A DNA stretch of 64,000 bases from Leclercia sp. AS011 (lineage in GTDB: Bacteria > Pseudomonadota > Gammaproteobacteria > Enterobacterales > Enterobacteriaceae), in the NCBI RefSeq assembly GCF_037152535.1, contig NZ_JBBCMA010000001.1:1984001-2048000 (forward strand), given 5' to 3'. Made by a program: the position numbers and the translations under genes. Position 1 is the stretch's first letter. Each line of letters opens with the position of its first letter. This document shows, piece by piece, positions 19,657 through 28,598 of this stretch. A model generated the notes under the pieces. The model saw nothing but the letters and a program-made list of their open reading frames with translations, was not told the DNA's origin and searched no databases.

Positions 19657-20603
19657 CCGTGATCTCCCATCTGTTTCTGCTGGTACTTGTGGAACCACAT
19701 GATCGGCACGATCAGCAGGAGCAGCATCACGATCGCCACCGCCGAGGCCACCGGCCAGTCGCGGTTATTGAAGAACTCCTGCCACAGCACCCGGCCAATC
19801 ATGATGCTGTCAGGGCCGCCGAGCAGTTCCGGGATCACGAACTCCCCCACTGCCGGAATAAACACCAGCATTGACCCGGCGATAATCCCGCCTTTGGTCA
19901 GGGGCACAATCACGGTGAAGAAGGTTTTCATCGGACGAGCACCGAGATCCAGCGCCGCTTCCACCAGCGAATAGTCGATGCGCGTCAGGGCGGTGTAGAT
20001 CGGCAGCACCATAAACGGCAGATAGGCGTACACGATGCCGATATAGACCGCCAGATTGGTATGCAGAATGGTCAGGGGCTGATCGATAACCCCCAGCCAC
20101 AGCAGGACGTTGTTCAGCACCCCGTTGTTCTTCAGGATCCCCATCCAGGCATAAACGCGGATCAGGAACGAGGTCCAGGAGGGCAAAATCACCAGCAGCA
20201 GCAGGATATTACGCGTCGACGGCTTGCTGTGCGCCACCGCCCAGGCCAGCGGGTAGGCCAGCAGCAGACAGCAGAGGGTCGAGATCGCCGCCACCTGCAA
20301 TGACTGCAGATAGGCCTCAAAATAGAGCGGATCGTCGGTCAGCTGCAGGAAGTTGCCCAGGTTGAGCATGATCGACAGCTGGCTGTCCCCCCACTCCACC
20401 AGATCGCTGTAGGGCGGGATCGCCCGCGCCATCTCTGCCAGGCTGATTTTAAACACAATCAGGAACGGCAGCAGGAACAACAGGATCAGCCACACGTAAG
20501 GCAGGGCGATCACCAGCTTGCGCCCGTGGGCCATCTGCATGCGGGTCAGCCAGCTGGTATCAATGCCCGCCGCTACGCGGGTCGCAGGTTCAGGTTTGCT
20601 CAT
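19653..20603 (-). CDS. potH: PotH putrescine ABC transporter permease
   Basis: 316 residues. A cytoplasmic N-terminus precedes six membrane helices, and the coupling loop is VEAALDLGARPMKTFF. AAGGAG precedes the ATG. It starts 9 bases after potG and overlaps potI. It forms the inner-membrane channel with PotI. Confidence 0.96.
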   Translation of the reverse strand: MSKPEPATRVAAGIDTSWLTRMQMAHGRKLVIALPYVWLILLFLLPFLIVFKISLAEMARAIPPYSDLVEWGDSQLSIMLNLGNFLQLTDDPLYFEAYLQSLQVAAISTLCCLLLAYPLAWAVAHSKPSTRNILLLLVILPSWTSFLIRVYAWMGILKNNGVLNNVLLWLGVIDQPLTILHTNLAVYIGIVYAYLPFMVLPIYTALTRIDYSLVEAALDLGARPMKTFFTVIVPLTKGGIIAGSMLVFIPAVGEFVIPELLGGPDSIMIGRVLWQEFFNNRDWPVASAVAIVMLLLLIVPIMWFHKYQQKQMGDHG

Positions 20604-20612
20604 CGCCGCTCC

Positions 20613-21746
20613 TTATACCGTCAGCACAACGCAGCTGTCCGCTTCCCAGCACAGACGCACTTCGTCGCCCCAGGTCGGCAGCCCTTTGCGGTAGCGGTAA
20701 GTGTTCTGCAGCTGGGCGCTGATCATCTGCCCGCTCTTGAGACGCACGTGATAGATGGAGAGATCGCCGAGATAGGCAATGTGCACCACCTCCCCCACCG
20801 CAAAGTTGTAGCCGTCGGCGGGCGGGGCATCGCAGAGGGTGATTTTTTCCGGGCGCAGGGCTACGTACACGGGCACGTTGTCCACCACCGAATTGTCGGC
20901 CGCGACCTTCAGCGGGTGGATCAACCCCGGGGAGTCGAGCACCAGCCCGTCCTCTTCACGGGCTTTCAGCAGCCCCTCGAAGACGTTCATGGAGCCGATA
21001 AACTCAGCGCTGTAGCGGGTGGTCGGGTGCTCGTAGATCTCTTCCGGCTCGCCAATCTGCACGAACTTGCCGCGGTTCATGATCGCGATGCGTCCGGCCA
21101 TGGTCATCGCCTCTTCCTGGTCGTGGGTCACCATCACGCAGGTGGCCCCCACACGCTCGAGAATATCCACCACCTCCAGCTGCATGCGGTCGCGCAGTTT
21201 TTTATCCAGCGCCCCCATCGGCTCATCCAGCAGCAGCAGCTTAGGCCGCTTCGCCAGGCTGCGGGCCAGGGCCACACGCTGACGCTGGCCGCCCGAGAGC
21301 TGGTGCGGTTTACGCTTCGCGAACTCCTGCATATGCACCAGGCTCAACATCTCGGCGACGCGGGCGGCGATGTCGGCCTTCGGCATTTTGTCCTGCTTCA
21401 GGCCAAAGGCGATGTTCTGCTCCACGGTCATGTGCGGGAACAGGGCGTAAGACTGGAACATCATATTGATAGGACGCTGATACGGCGGTACCTGGGAGAG
21501 ATCCACGCCGTCGAGCATTATCTGCCCGGCGCTGGGCTGTTCAAACCCGGCCAGCATACGCAGCAACGTCGATTTCCCGCAGCCAGATGCGCCCAGCAGG
21601 GCAAAAATTTCACCTTTGTAGATAGTCAGGCTGACATCATCCACGGCATTCTGACCATCAAAGGATTTGGTCAGGTTACGGATTTCCAGCAGCGGGGTCA
21701 GCGCTTTACGGGTTTTCGCCTGCGGGCGGGGGATCGCGTCGTTCAC
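20613..21746 (-). CDS. potG: PotG putrescine ABC transporter ATPase
   Basis: 377 residues from a GTG start at 21746, which has GGAGAG seven bases before it and gives the same N-terminus as E. coli PotG (xNDAIPRPQAKTRK). The longer reading from 21770 is not supported. Walker A is GASGCGKST, the signature is LSGGQRQRV and Walker B is LLLDEPMG. A C-terminal TOBE-type domain (about 290-377) follows. It energises PotH/PotI. A REP element and a perfect hairpin separate it from potF. Confidence 0.96.
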   Translation of the reverse strand: MNDAIPRPQAKTRKALTPLLEIRNLTKSFDGQNAVDDVSLTIYKGEIFALLGASGCGKSTLLRMLAGFEQPSAGQIMLDGVDLSQVPPYQRPINMMFQSYALFPHMTVEQNIAFGLKQDKMPKADIAARVAEMLSLVHMQEFAKRKPHQLSGGQRQRVALARSLAKRPKLLLLDEPMGALDKKLRDRMQLEVVDILERVGATCVMVTHDQEEAMTMAGRIAIMNRGKFVQIGEPEEIYEHPTTRYSAEFIGSMNVFEGLLKAREEDGLVLDSPGLIHPLKVAADNSVVDNVPVYVALRPEKITLCDAPPADGYNFAVGEVVHIAYLGDLSIYHVRLKSGQMISAQLQNTYRYRKGLPTWGDEVRLCWEADSCVVLTV

Positions 21747-21777
21747 GGGGTGCTCTCCGGCATCAATCAAACTGGTG

Positions 21778-21802
21778 CAGGCGCACCAGAACGGTGCGCC
21801 TG
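21778..21802. other. Perfect 10-bp hairpin between potF and potG
   Basis: CAGGCGCACC and GGTGCGCCTG are exact inverted repeats around a 5-base loop. It lies between potG and the adjoining REP element and has no U-run, so it is more likely an RNA-stability or attenuation structure than a terminator. Confidence 0.75.
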
Positions 21803-21804
21803 TT

Positions 21805-21835
21805 GCCGGGGGCGGTACGCTTACCCGGCCTACGA
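21805..21835. repeat. REP element in the potF-potG spacer
   Basis: GCCGGGGGCGGTACGCTTACCCGGCCTACGA is a REP unit just downstream of the potF stop. Its place, after the binding-protein gene of an operon, parallels the REP between malE and malF of E. coli. Confidence 0.85.
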
Positions 21836-21842
21836 GGAGCGG

Positions 21843-22955
21843 TTATTTACCGCTTTTCACTTTGGTCCACGCACGGGTGCGGACGCGGTCGATTTTCGGC
21901 TCCTGAACGCTCAGGGTGAACATTTTGGCGCGCACGTCAGCTGGGGGATAGATGCCCGGGTTATCACGCACTTCAGCGCTGACCAGCGAGGTCGCCTCTT
22001 TGTTGCCGTTGGCGTAGAAGACGTGGTCTGAGATATGGGCAATAACGTCCGGACGCAGCAGGTAGTTCAGGAACTGATAGGCTTCGTCTTTGTTTTTCGC
22101 ATCGGCAGGCATCGCGAAGACGTCAAAGAAGGCCATTGCCCCCTCTTTCGGGATCGAATACGCGATATTCACGCCATTTTTCGCCTCTTTGGCGCGATTC
22201 GCCGCCTGGAGCACATCCCCTGCCCAGCCGATGGCGACGCAGATATCACCGTTCGCCAGATCGTTGATGTACTGAGACGAGTGGAAGTAACGGATATTTG
22301 GACGTAGCTTCAGCAGCAGGTCGGTGGCCGGGCCGGTGTAGTCATCCGCTTTGGTGCTGTTAGGATCCTTGCCGAGGTAGTTCAGGACGGTGGCAAATAC
22401 CTCTTCCGGGGCATCGAGGAACGACACGCCGCAGCTTTTCAGCTTCTCGAGGTTCTCTGGCTTCAGCACCAGATCCCAGCTGTTCACCGGCGCATCGGCA
22501 CCCAGCACCTGTTTCACTTTCTCGACGTTGTAGCCAATACCGGTGGTGGCCCACATGTACGGCATGGCGTATTTGTTGTCCGGATCGTGTTTGGCGATGA
22601 GTTTCAGCAGCTCGGGATCGAGGTTTTTCCAGCCCGGCAGTTTGCTTTTATCCAGCGGCTGGAACACGCCCGCAGAGAGCTGGCGCTCAAGGAAGCTGGC
22701 TGACGGCACCACCAGGTCGAAGCCGGTGCTGCCCGCCATCAGTTTGCCTTCCAGCACTTCGTTGGAATCGAAGACGTCGTAGACGACTTTAATGCCGGTC
22801 TCTTTTTCGAAATTCGCCACCGTGTCCGGGGCGATATAATCAGACCAGTTATAGATATGCAGCGTTTTTTGTTCAGCAGCAAGGGTGCCGGCAGAGACCG
22901 CCATCAGAGCACCTGCAACCAGACCCGATAACCATTTTTTATTTAAAGCGATCAT
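21843..22955 (-). CDS. potF: PotF periplasmic putrescine-binding protein
   Basis: 370 residues with a Sec signal ending in SAGTLAAEQ. It is a family-1 polyamine-binding protein, with LHIYNWSDYIAPDTVANFEKE at the mature N-terminus and WATTGIGYNVEKV and CVAIGWAGDVLQA in the ligand cleft. It binds putrescine and hands it to PotGHI. It is the first gene of potFGHI; the 349-bp gap upstream is described separately. Confidence 0.97.
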   Translation of the reverse strand: MIALNKKWLSGLVAGALMAVSAGTLAAEQKTLHIYNWSDYIAPDTVANFEKETGIKVVYDVFDSNEVLEGKLMAGSTGFDLVVPSASFLERQLSAGVFQPLDKSKLPGWKNLDPELLKLIAKHDPDNKYAMPYMWATTGIGYNVEKVKQVLGADAPVNSWDLVLKPENLEKLKSCGVSFLDAPEEVFATVLNYLGKDPNSTKADDYTGPATDLLLKLRPNIRYFHSSQYINDLANGDICVAIGWAGDVLQAANRAKEAKNGVNIAYSIPKEGAMAFFDVFAMPADAKNKDEAYQFLNYLLRPDVIAHISDHVFYANGNKEATSLVSAEVRDNPGIYPPADVRAKMFTLSVQEPKIDRVRTRAWTKVKSGK

Positions 22956-23304
22956 AGCGGTAATCCTTCTGAAAGCGCGTTAACAAACGCACCAAAAATG
23001 AACACTCTTAGCCTATGCAAGAAACGTGCATAATTTATCACTCTGTCTGCAGCAGAAGATGTTACTCGGGTGGCAGTATCTGCTCGCATTTAACAGCATC
23101 GCAAGAATAAACTGTAGCTTGTCTCCGTAGCTATAGCTCAGATTAAAAAACGCCTTTTAACAATTTTTTATGCAGTAAATGTCTATGTGATAAGCCGAAT
23201 TGGCAGGATGGCGGTGAATAATTCTTTAAAGAAAGGTTAAATGCAGCAGAAACGCGGGGGTTATGCAGCCGCCACGACAGCGACTGCCTAAAAGTCAGAC
23301 AGCT
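22956..23304. other. potF upstream region
   Basis: 349 bp without a gene. It is AT-rich and should contain the pot promoter (see the sigma-54-like element at 23016). It also contains the 3' flank of ybjN. No hairpin with a U-run and no open reading frame of substance was seen. Confidence 0.6.
23016..23031 (-). promoter_or_regulatory. Candidate sigma-54 promoter of potFGHI
   Basis: On the - strand the sequence reads ATGCAC-GTTTC-TTGCA. This has a perfect -12 element and 4 of 6 matches to the -24 element TGGCAC, with correct spacing, about 60 bases before the potF start. E. coli potFGHI has been reported as nitrogen (NtrC)-regulated, which fits. The -24 half is imperfect. Confidence 0.42.
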
Positions 23305-23781
23305 TTAGTGCAGAAAATTGCCCGAAGATTCAGGCTGCTCAGCGCCCTCTTCGGTGTTGTACAGCAGATGATGGGCGCTGGCTTCAAGCATCACCATGGA
23401 GATCTGCTCTTCGCTCTGCTGAACGAACGCCGCGAACTGCGGGAAAGTCAGCCCAACGGCTGCGGATAAAGACTGGCAAACCACCAGCTTTGGCAGATTA
23501 TCATCCTGTATATCGAGAAATGCTTTCACCGTCAAAGAACTGGCATTGATGGCCGACAAATCCGATGCTAACGCCAGCAACGCTGAGGGTTTGACCTCCG
23601 CCAGCGCGGAAAAAAGAATGACGTCGTTAATCAGATCGAGCTTGGCATCAAACACACCGTCAAAATTTTGCATGTGCGGCAGGTGCAGCGCCTGGCAGGT
23701 GTCGCATTCGAAAAAGCTGACGCCCATGTTGTCGAGCCAGTGACGCAAGGTATCAAGTGTCGGTACTACAAGTGAATCCAT
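23305..23781 (-). CDS. ybjN: YbjN, sensory-transduction-like regulator
   Basis: 158 residues, closely similar to E. coli YbjN. It is a single-domain YbjN-fold protein (CESA/type III chaperone-like), with the conserved FFECDTCQALHLPHMQNFDG near residues 19-38. In E. coli it affects motility, biofilm and stress genes through an unknown mechanism. It lies 43 bases after rimK, in the nfsA-rimK-ybjN order typical of enterobacteria. Confidence 0.94.
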   Translation of the reverse strand: MDSLVVPTLDTLRHWLDNMGVSFFECDTCQALHLPHMQNFDGVFDAKLDLINDVILFSALAEVKPSALLALASDLSAINASSLTVKAFLDIQDDNLPKLVVCQSLSAAVGLTFPQFAAFVQQSEEQISMVMLEASAHHLLYNTEEGAEQPESSGNFLH

Positions 23782-23824
23782 AACGGTGGAACCTCTTAAA
23801 AAATAACTGTGCGTGTCAGGTCGG

Positions 23825-24727
23825 TTATCCGCCCGTTTTCAGGCAAAACTCCGGCGTGGCCTGGCGCTCTATCCAGCCGATCATCTTCCCGGCGATATCC
23901 ATCCCGGTGGTTTTCTCAATGCCTTCCAGCCCCGGTGAGGCATTCACTTCCATCACCAGCGGCCCGCGATCGGCACGTAAGATATCGACCCCGGCTATAT
24001 CGAGCCCCAGCGTCTGGGCGGCCTTAAGGGCGATCTCCCGCTCGCGGGCGGTGATCTCGACCACCCGGGCAACGCCGCCCCGGTGCAGGTTGGAGCGAAA
24101 ATCGCCCTCTTTGGCCTGGCGTTCGATGGCCGCAACCACTTCATCGCCCACCACCAGGCAGCGAATGTCGCGCCCTTTCGCCTCCTGGATGTACTCCTGC
24201 ACCAGAATGTGCGCATTCAGGCCGCGAAACGCATCGATCACGCTCTCTGCCGCCTGACGGGTTTCGGCCAGCACCACGCCAATCCCCTGGGTGCCTTCCA
24301 CCAGCTTAACCACCAGCGGCGCACCGCCCACCATCTCGATCAGATCGCTGGTGTCGTCGGGGGAGTGGGCAATGCCGGTGATCGGCAGGTCGATCCCCTG
24401 ACGGGCCAGCAGCTGTAAAGAGCGGAGCTTGTCCCGCGCCCGGGTGATGGCTACGGATTCATTCAGCGGATAGCTGCCAAGCAGCTCAAACTGGCGCAGC
24501 GCGGCGGTGCCGTAAAAGGTGATGGCCGATCCAATGCGCGGGATAACCGCGTCAAAGTGCGGTAGCTGACGCCCTTTATAGTGAATGGAGGAGGCCGCCG
24601 GGCTGATATTCATATAGCAGGACAGCGGATCGAGGATGTCGACCTGATGGCCGCGCTGCTCCGCCGCGTCACGCAGGCGTTTACACGAATAGAGCGTTCC
24701 ATCCCGGGACAATATGGCAATTTTCAC
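23825..24727 (-). CDS. rimK: RimK, ribosomal protein S6:glutamate ligase
   Basis: 300 residues from a GTG at 24727, preceded by GAGAGGTGCAGG, giving the family start [18 protein letters not shown]. It has an ATP-grasp fold, with [14 protein letters not shown] (ATP lid), [14 protein letters not shown] and [14 protein letters not shown] (metal ligands). RimK adds glutamates to the C-terminus of ribosomal protein S6 and also makes poly-alpha-glutamate. It is the second gene in nfsA-rimK-ybjN. Confidence 0.96.
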   Translation of the reverse strand: MKIAILSRDGTLYSCKRLRDAAEQRGHQVDILDPLSCYMNISPAASSIHYKGRQLPHFDAVIPRIGSAITFYGTAALRQFELLGSYPLNESVAITRARDKLRSLQLLARQGIDLPITGIAHSPDDTSDLIEMVGGAPLVVKLVEGTQGIGVVLAETRQAAESVIDAFRGLNAHILVQEYIQEAKGRDIRCLVVGDEVVAAIERQAKEGDFRSNLHRGGVARVVEITAREREIALKAAQTLGLDIAGVDILRADRGPLVMEVNASPGLEGIEKTTGMDIAGKMIGWIERQATPEFCLKTGG

Positions 24728-24799
24728 CCTGCACCTCTCAGACATAATCCGGTAAAAGCCTGCGTATCATACACGCAGGCAGGCGCAGGATGAATGGAC

Positions 24800-25522
24800 T
24801 TATCGCGTCGCCCAGCCCTGTTTATGCAAATAGTCGAGAATAAACGGACGGTTTTCTTTGATGATGGTGCGCCGGATATGGTCGCTCCAGGTGTCGCGAC
24901 GGTTATTGGTCGCGCGGCTGAGGTAGTAGTTCGCCAGCTCCTCGTCGTACTGGGCCAGCACCTCTTGATCGACCGGCTGGTAGTGGTTTTCATGCACCAC
25001 CATCGCCGCAGGCAGGCGCGGCTTGACGTCCGGGTTATCCGCAGGCCAGCCGAGGCACAGGCCAAACAGCGGCAGAACGTGCTTCGGCAGCTGCAGCAGT
25101 TCGGTCACCGCCTCAATGCTGTTGCGGATGCCGCCGATGTAGACGCCACCCAGCCCCAGCGACTCCGCCGCGGTCATCGCGTTCTGCGCCAGCATCGCGG
25201 TATCCACCACGCCGAGCAGCAGTTGCTCAGCCAGACCAAGCTGTGCCTCAGGGCAGATTTGCAGATGGCGGTTGAAGTCGGCGCAGAAGACCCAGAACTC
25301 CGCCGCCTGGGCGACATGCTGTTGCCCGCCGGTAAGCGTCACCAGCTGTTCACGCATCGCCGGGTCGGTGATGCGGATAATAGAGCTGCACTGCAGGAAG
25401 CTGGAGCTGGAGGCCCCCTGCGCGCCGGCAATAATGGCCTCGCGCTGGGCATCGCTGATGGGTTCCTGGGTAAAATGGCGGATGGAGCGGTGGGAACGTA
25501 GCAGATCAATCACTGGCGTCAT
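24800..25522 (-). CDS. nfsA: NfsA, oxygen-insensitive NADPH nitroreductase
   Basis: 240 residues from the ATG at 25522, which gives MTPVIDLLRSHRSIRHFT; the 24-codon extension upstream is not conserved. It is an FMN-binding nitroreductase fold, with SHRSIRHF and SSSSFLQCSS binding FMN and GLGGVYIGGIRNSIEAV mid-chain. It reduces nitro compounds and quinones two electrons at a time. In E. coli a small gene, ybjC, lies directly upstream; there is no room for it here. Confidence 0.96.
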   Translation of the reverse strand: MTPVIDLLRSHRSIRHFTQEPISDAQREAIIAGAQGASSSSFLQCSSIIRITDPAMREQLVTLTGGQQHVAQAAEFWVFCADFNRHLQICPEAQLGLAEQLLLGVVDTAMLAQNAMTAAESLGLGGVYIGGIRNSIEAVTELLQLPKHVLPLFGLCLGWPADNPDVKPRLPAAMVVHENHYQPVDQEVLAQYDEELANYYLSRATNNRRDTWSDHIRRTIIKENRPFILDYLHKQGWATR

Positions 25523-25702
25523 CTTGTCTCTCTTTTCGGGCGTTACTGATATTTTGCCAGTATAGGCAAAGAAAAGGAGGCTGTAATTGGCCAAACATAG
25601 CCTGAAGATATCAATGTAACAGGCAGAACCTGCTTTTAATTACCGACAGTTATCGGCAATATAGCGTCATTCGCCGTCTGGCTTAGTTTCAGGAGAGAAA
25701 AC

Positions 25703-25972
25703 ATGTTTGCAGTGATTTTTGGACGTCCGGGTTGCCCTTACTGTGTGCGCGCAAAAGATCTGGCAGAAAAACTGACCGCTGAGCGTGACGATTTTAACTA
25801 TCGCTACGTGGACATTCATGCCGAAGGCATCAGCAAAGCCGATCTGGAAAAAACTGTCGGTAAACCGGTTGAAACCGTTCCGCAGATTTTCCTCGACCAG
25901 AACCACATCGGCGGCTTTACCGATTTTGAAGCCTACGCCAAAGAGCACCTGGGGCTGTTCGCTGCCCAGTAA
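25703..25972 (+). CDS. grxA: Glutaredoxin 1
   Basis: 89 residues. The active site CPYC is at about residues 12-15 and the cis-proline GSH-binding loop is ETVPQIFLD. GGFTDFEAY binds glutathione. It reduces ribonucleotide reductase and OxyR disulfides. AGGAGAG precedes the ATG. It is divergent from nfsA and convergent with ybjM. Confidence 0.97.
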   Translation: MFAVIFGRPGCPYCVRAKDLAEKLTAERDDFNYRYVDIHAEGISKADLEKTVGKPVETVPQIFLDQNHIGGFTDFEAYAKEHLGLFAAQ

Positions 25973-25979
25973 GCCTTTC

Positions 25980-26004
25980 ACGCCCTCACTCTGAGGGCGT
26001 TTTT
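25980..26004 (+). terminator. Terminator of grxA
   Basis: ACGCCCTCA and TGAGGGCGT form a 9-bp perfect stem with a three-base loop, followed by TTTTTAC. It overlaps the last codons of the convergent ybjM. Confidence 0.88.
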
Positions 26005-26375
26005 ACTTTCTCGCGGCGGTTCTCCAGCGCCCGGCGCACAAACAGAAAGAACAACGCTCCTAACGCACACCAGAAAACGCCACTCAACAGCCAGGCCAGC
26101 TCCTGCACCAGCGAGCGCGACGAGATAAACATCATTCGCATTACCACCAGGCAGACCGGCGCGGCGAGGATCGCCCCTATCAGCGGCCTGATCACCTCTC
26201 CGCCACGGGAGAAGAAGCTGGCTGCGATGCCCGGTAAGATGAAGAAGAGTAATCCCAGTCCAGGGTAACCAGCGGATATAAACGCCCCCCTCACCTTAAA
26301 CGTCAGACAGACGCAAACCGCGGTGAACAGTAAAAAGCAGCACGCCACTCCAGACCAGTTACGTTTAATATTCAA
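25986..26375 (-). CDS. ybjM: YbjM inner-membrane protein
   Basis: 129 residues. Four hydrophobic segments are visible (about 8-26, 34-54, 62-82 and 90-113). It matches E. coli YbjM. The function is unknown. Its 3' end overlaps the grxA terminator. Confidence 0.9.
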   Translation of the reverse strand: MNIKRNWSGVACCFLLFTAVCVCLTFKVRGAFISAGYPGLGLLFFILPGIAASFFSRGGEVIRPLIGAILAAPVCLVVMRMMFISSRSLVQELAWLLSGVFWCALGALFFLFVRRALENRREKVKTPSE

Positions 26376-26647
26376 CCTATCCCCCTGTCATTGCGGACTA
26401 ATACTTTTTCGTCCTTCGGACGCCAATTAGTTGAGTCTCCCGGCATTCCTTGCCAAAATCAGCACGGCATTACGTCATCGCTATCAACGGTGATATTTGT
26501 TAAAAATTAACTAATAGTTTGATATTACTTTGTGGGATATATTATAATACGCGGTCAGGAGTGTTACTCCTTCTCCTACAGTGCAAAACAGTAGCCTAAA
26601 TATCCCACCCATTCAACCACTTACTGGTAAACGAAAAGTTATCCTCC

Positions 26648-28333
26648 GTGAACATAAACGTCGCAGAATTGTTAAACGGGAATTACATCCTGTTATTATT
26701 TGTGGTACTGGCTCTGGGTCTTTGCCTGGGTAAATTACGTCTCGGGTCGATCCAACTCGGTAATTCTATTGGCGTTTTAGTCGTTTCGTTATTATTAGGC
26801 CAGCAGCATTTCAGCATTAACACCGACGCCCTGAATCTGGGCTTTATGCTGTTTATTTTTTGTGTCGGCGTCGAAGCCGGACCCAACTTTTTTTCTATTT
26901 TCTTCCGCGACGGTAAAAATTATCTGATGCTGGCGCTGGTGATGGTCGGCAGCGCCCTGCTCATCGCGCTGGGTTTAGGCAAACTCTTTGGCTGGGATAT
27001 CGGCCTGACGGCGGGGATGCTGGCCGGGTCGATGACCTCCACGCCGGTGCTGGTGGGTGCCGGGGATACGCTGCGCCATCTCGGGCTGGATAACGCCCAG
27101 CTGTCGCTGGCGCTGGATCACCTCAGCCTCGGCTATGCCCTGACCTATCTGATTGGTCTGGTGAGCCTGATTGTCGGCGCGCGCTATCTGCCAAAATTAC
27201 AGCATCAGGATCTGCAGACCAGCGCCCAGCAGATCGCCCGCGAGCGCGGTCTGGATACTGACAGCAAACGCAAAGTCTATCTTCCGGTGATCCGCGCCTA
27301 CCGCGTCGGCCCGGAGCTGGTGGCCTGGGCGGATGGTAAAAACCTGCGCGAGCTGGGGATCTATCGTCAGACCGGCTGCTATATCGAACGTATTCGCCGC
27401 AACGGCATTCTGGCGAACCCGGACGGCGACGCGGTGCTGCAGATGGGCGACGACATTGCGCTGGTGGGTTATCCGGATGCGCACGCCCGTCTCGATCCCA
27501 GCTTCCGTAACGGCAAAGAGGTGTTCGACCGCGACCTGCTCGACATGCGCATCGTCACCGAAGAGATCGTGGTCAAAAACCACAACGCCGTGGGCCGCCG
27601 CCTGGCGCAGCTCAAGCTGACCGATCACGGGTGCTTCCTTAACCGGGTGATCCGCAGTCAGATTGAGATGCCGATTGATGACAACATCGTTCTGAACAAG
27701 GGCGATGTGCTGCAGGTGAGCGGCGACACGCGCCGCGTGAAGACCGTCGCCGACCGCATCGGCTTTATCTCCATTCACAGCCAGGTGACCGACCTGCTGG
27801 CCTTCTGCGCCTTCTTTATCGTCGGCCTGATGATCGGGATGATCACCTTCCAGTTCAGCAACTTTAGCTTCGGTATCGGCAACGCCGCCGGTCTGCTGTT
27901 CGCCGGGATCATGCTCGGCTTCCTGCGAGCCAACCACCCGACCTTCGGCTATATCCCGCAGGGCGCGCTGAACATGGTGAAAGAGTTTGGCCTGATGGTG
28001 TTTATGGCAGGCGTCGGCTTAAGCGCGGGCAGCGGCATTGGCCACAGCCTGGGTGCCGTAGGCTGGCAGATGCTGGTGGCCGGGTTGATCGTCAGCCTGG
28101 TGCCGGTGGTGATCTGTTTCCTGTTCGGCGCCTACGTGCTGCGCATGAACCGCGCGATGCTGTTTGGCGCGATGATGGGGGCCCGCACCTGTGCGCCCGC
28201 GATGGAAATCATCAGCGATACCGCACGCAGCAACATTCCCGCGCTGGGATACGCAGGCACCTATGCCATCGCTAACGTGCTGTTAACCCTGGCGGGGACC
28301 TTGATCATCATCATCTGGCCGGGGCTGGGGTAA
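26648..28333 (+). CDS. ybjL: YbjL, putative transporter of the AspT/YidE (AAE) family
   Basis: 561 residues from a GTG start at 26648 ([20 protein letters not shown]), which is also the E. coli N-terminus. Two five-helix hydrophobic halves (about 8-180 and 380-560) flank two central RCK_C domains (about 205-375). Each half carries the family Gly-rich motif ([34 protein letters not shown]). Relatives exchange amino acids or dicarboxylates, but a substrate for YbjL is not established. It ends 75 bases before RybB. Confidence 0.95.
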   Translation: MNINVAELLNGNYILLLFVVLALGLCLGKLRLGSIQLGNSIGVLVVSLLLGQQHFSINTDALNLGFMLFIFCVGVEAGPNFFSIFFRDGKNYLMLALVMVGSALLIALGLGKLFGWDIGLTAGMLAGSMTSTPVLVGAGDTLRHLGLDNAQLSLALDHLSLGYALTYLIGLVSLIVGARYLPKLQHQDLQTSAQQIARERGLDTDSKRKVYLPVIRAYRVGPELVAWADGKNLRELGIYRQTGCYIERIRRNGILANPDGDAVLQMGDDIALVGYPDAHARLDPSFRNGKEVFDRDLLDMRIVTEEIVVKNHNAVGRRLAQLKLTDHGCFLNRVIRSQIEMPIDDNIVLNKGDVLQVSGDTRRVKTVADRIGFISIHSQVTDLLAFCAFFIVGLMIGMITFQFSNFSFGIGNAAGLLFAGIMLGFLRANHPTFGYIPQGALNMVKEFGLMVFMAGVGLSAGSGIGHSLGAVGWQMLVAGLIVSLVPVVICFLFGAYVLRMNRAMLFGAMMGARTCAPAMEIISDTARSNIPALGYAGTYAIANVLLTLAGTLIIIIWPGLG

Positions 28334-28375
28334 GGGAGAAATTTGCGCAAGGGCGAAAAAAATTCGCGATGTGCC

Positions 28376-28403
28376 GAACTTTTCTGCCAGACGTCAGTCA
28401 TAA
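28376..28403 (+). promoter_or_regulatory. Sigma-E promoter of rybB
   Basis: -35 GAACTT (28376-28381) and -10 TCATAA (28398-28403) have a 16-base spacer, placing transcription start at G28409. Both elements match the RpoE consensus, and sigma-E control of RybB is established in E. coli and Salmonella. Confidence 0.9.
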
Positions 28404-28408
28404 CTATT

Positions 28409-28487
28409 GCCACTGCTTTTCTTTGATGTCCCCAATTTGTGGAGCCCATCAACCCCGCCGTTTTGGTTCAAGGTTGATGGGTTTTTT
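28409..28487 (+). ncRNA. rybB: RybB small RNA
   Basis: 79 nt beginning GCCACTGCTTTTCTTTGATG, the conserved RybB 5' seed that pairs with outer-membrane-protein mRNAs. The body ends in the stem AACCCC/CATCAACC...GGTTGATGGG followed by TTTTTT, a Rho-independent terminator and Hfq-binding tail. It represses many porin mRNAs during envelope stress. It differs from the E. coli copy as I recall it at only a few bases in the loop regions. It sits after ybjL as in E. coli. Confidence 0.96.
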
Positions 28488-28598
28488 GTTGCCTGCCGTT
28501 CAGGCATGAAATCAACGCTCCCCCGCCCCACCCTTCCCCCCAATTACCTGTTACGCTTAATACCTGAGACCAACATTCCCCGAGCCCAAGGAGTACCA

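Noticed and set aside
20526..22031. 501-codon open frame on the + strand across potH, potG and potF
   Set aside because: It is antisense to three well-identified pot genes, has His/Gln/Arg-rich translation typical of a GC-rich shadow frame, and lacks any domain.
25600..25680. Marbox-like GGCCAAAC near the nfsA promoter
   Set aside because: Only one half matches the marbox consensus; the GCAC half is absent, so I did not annotate a SoxS/MarA site.
28407..28598. N-terminal extension of crtZ reading through rybB
   Set aside because: The extension translates the RybB RNA and its terminator. The ATG at 28599 has AAGGAG and gives the family N-terminus.
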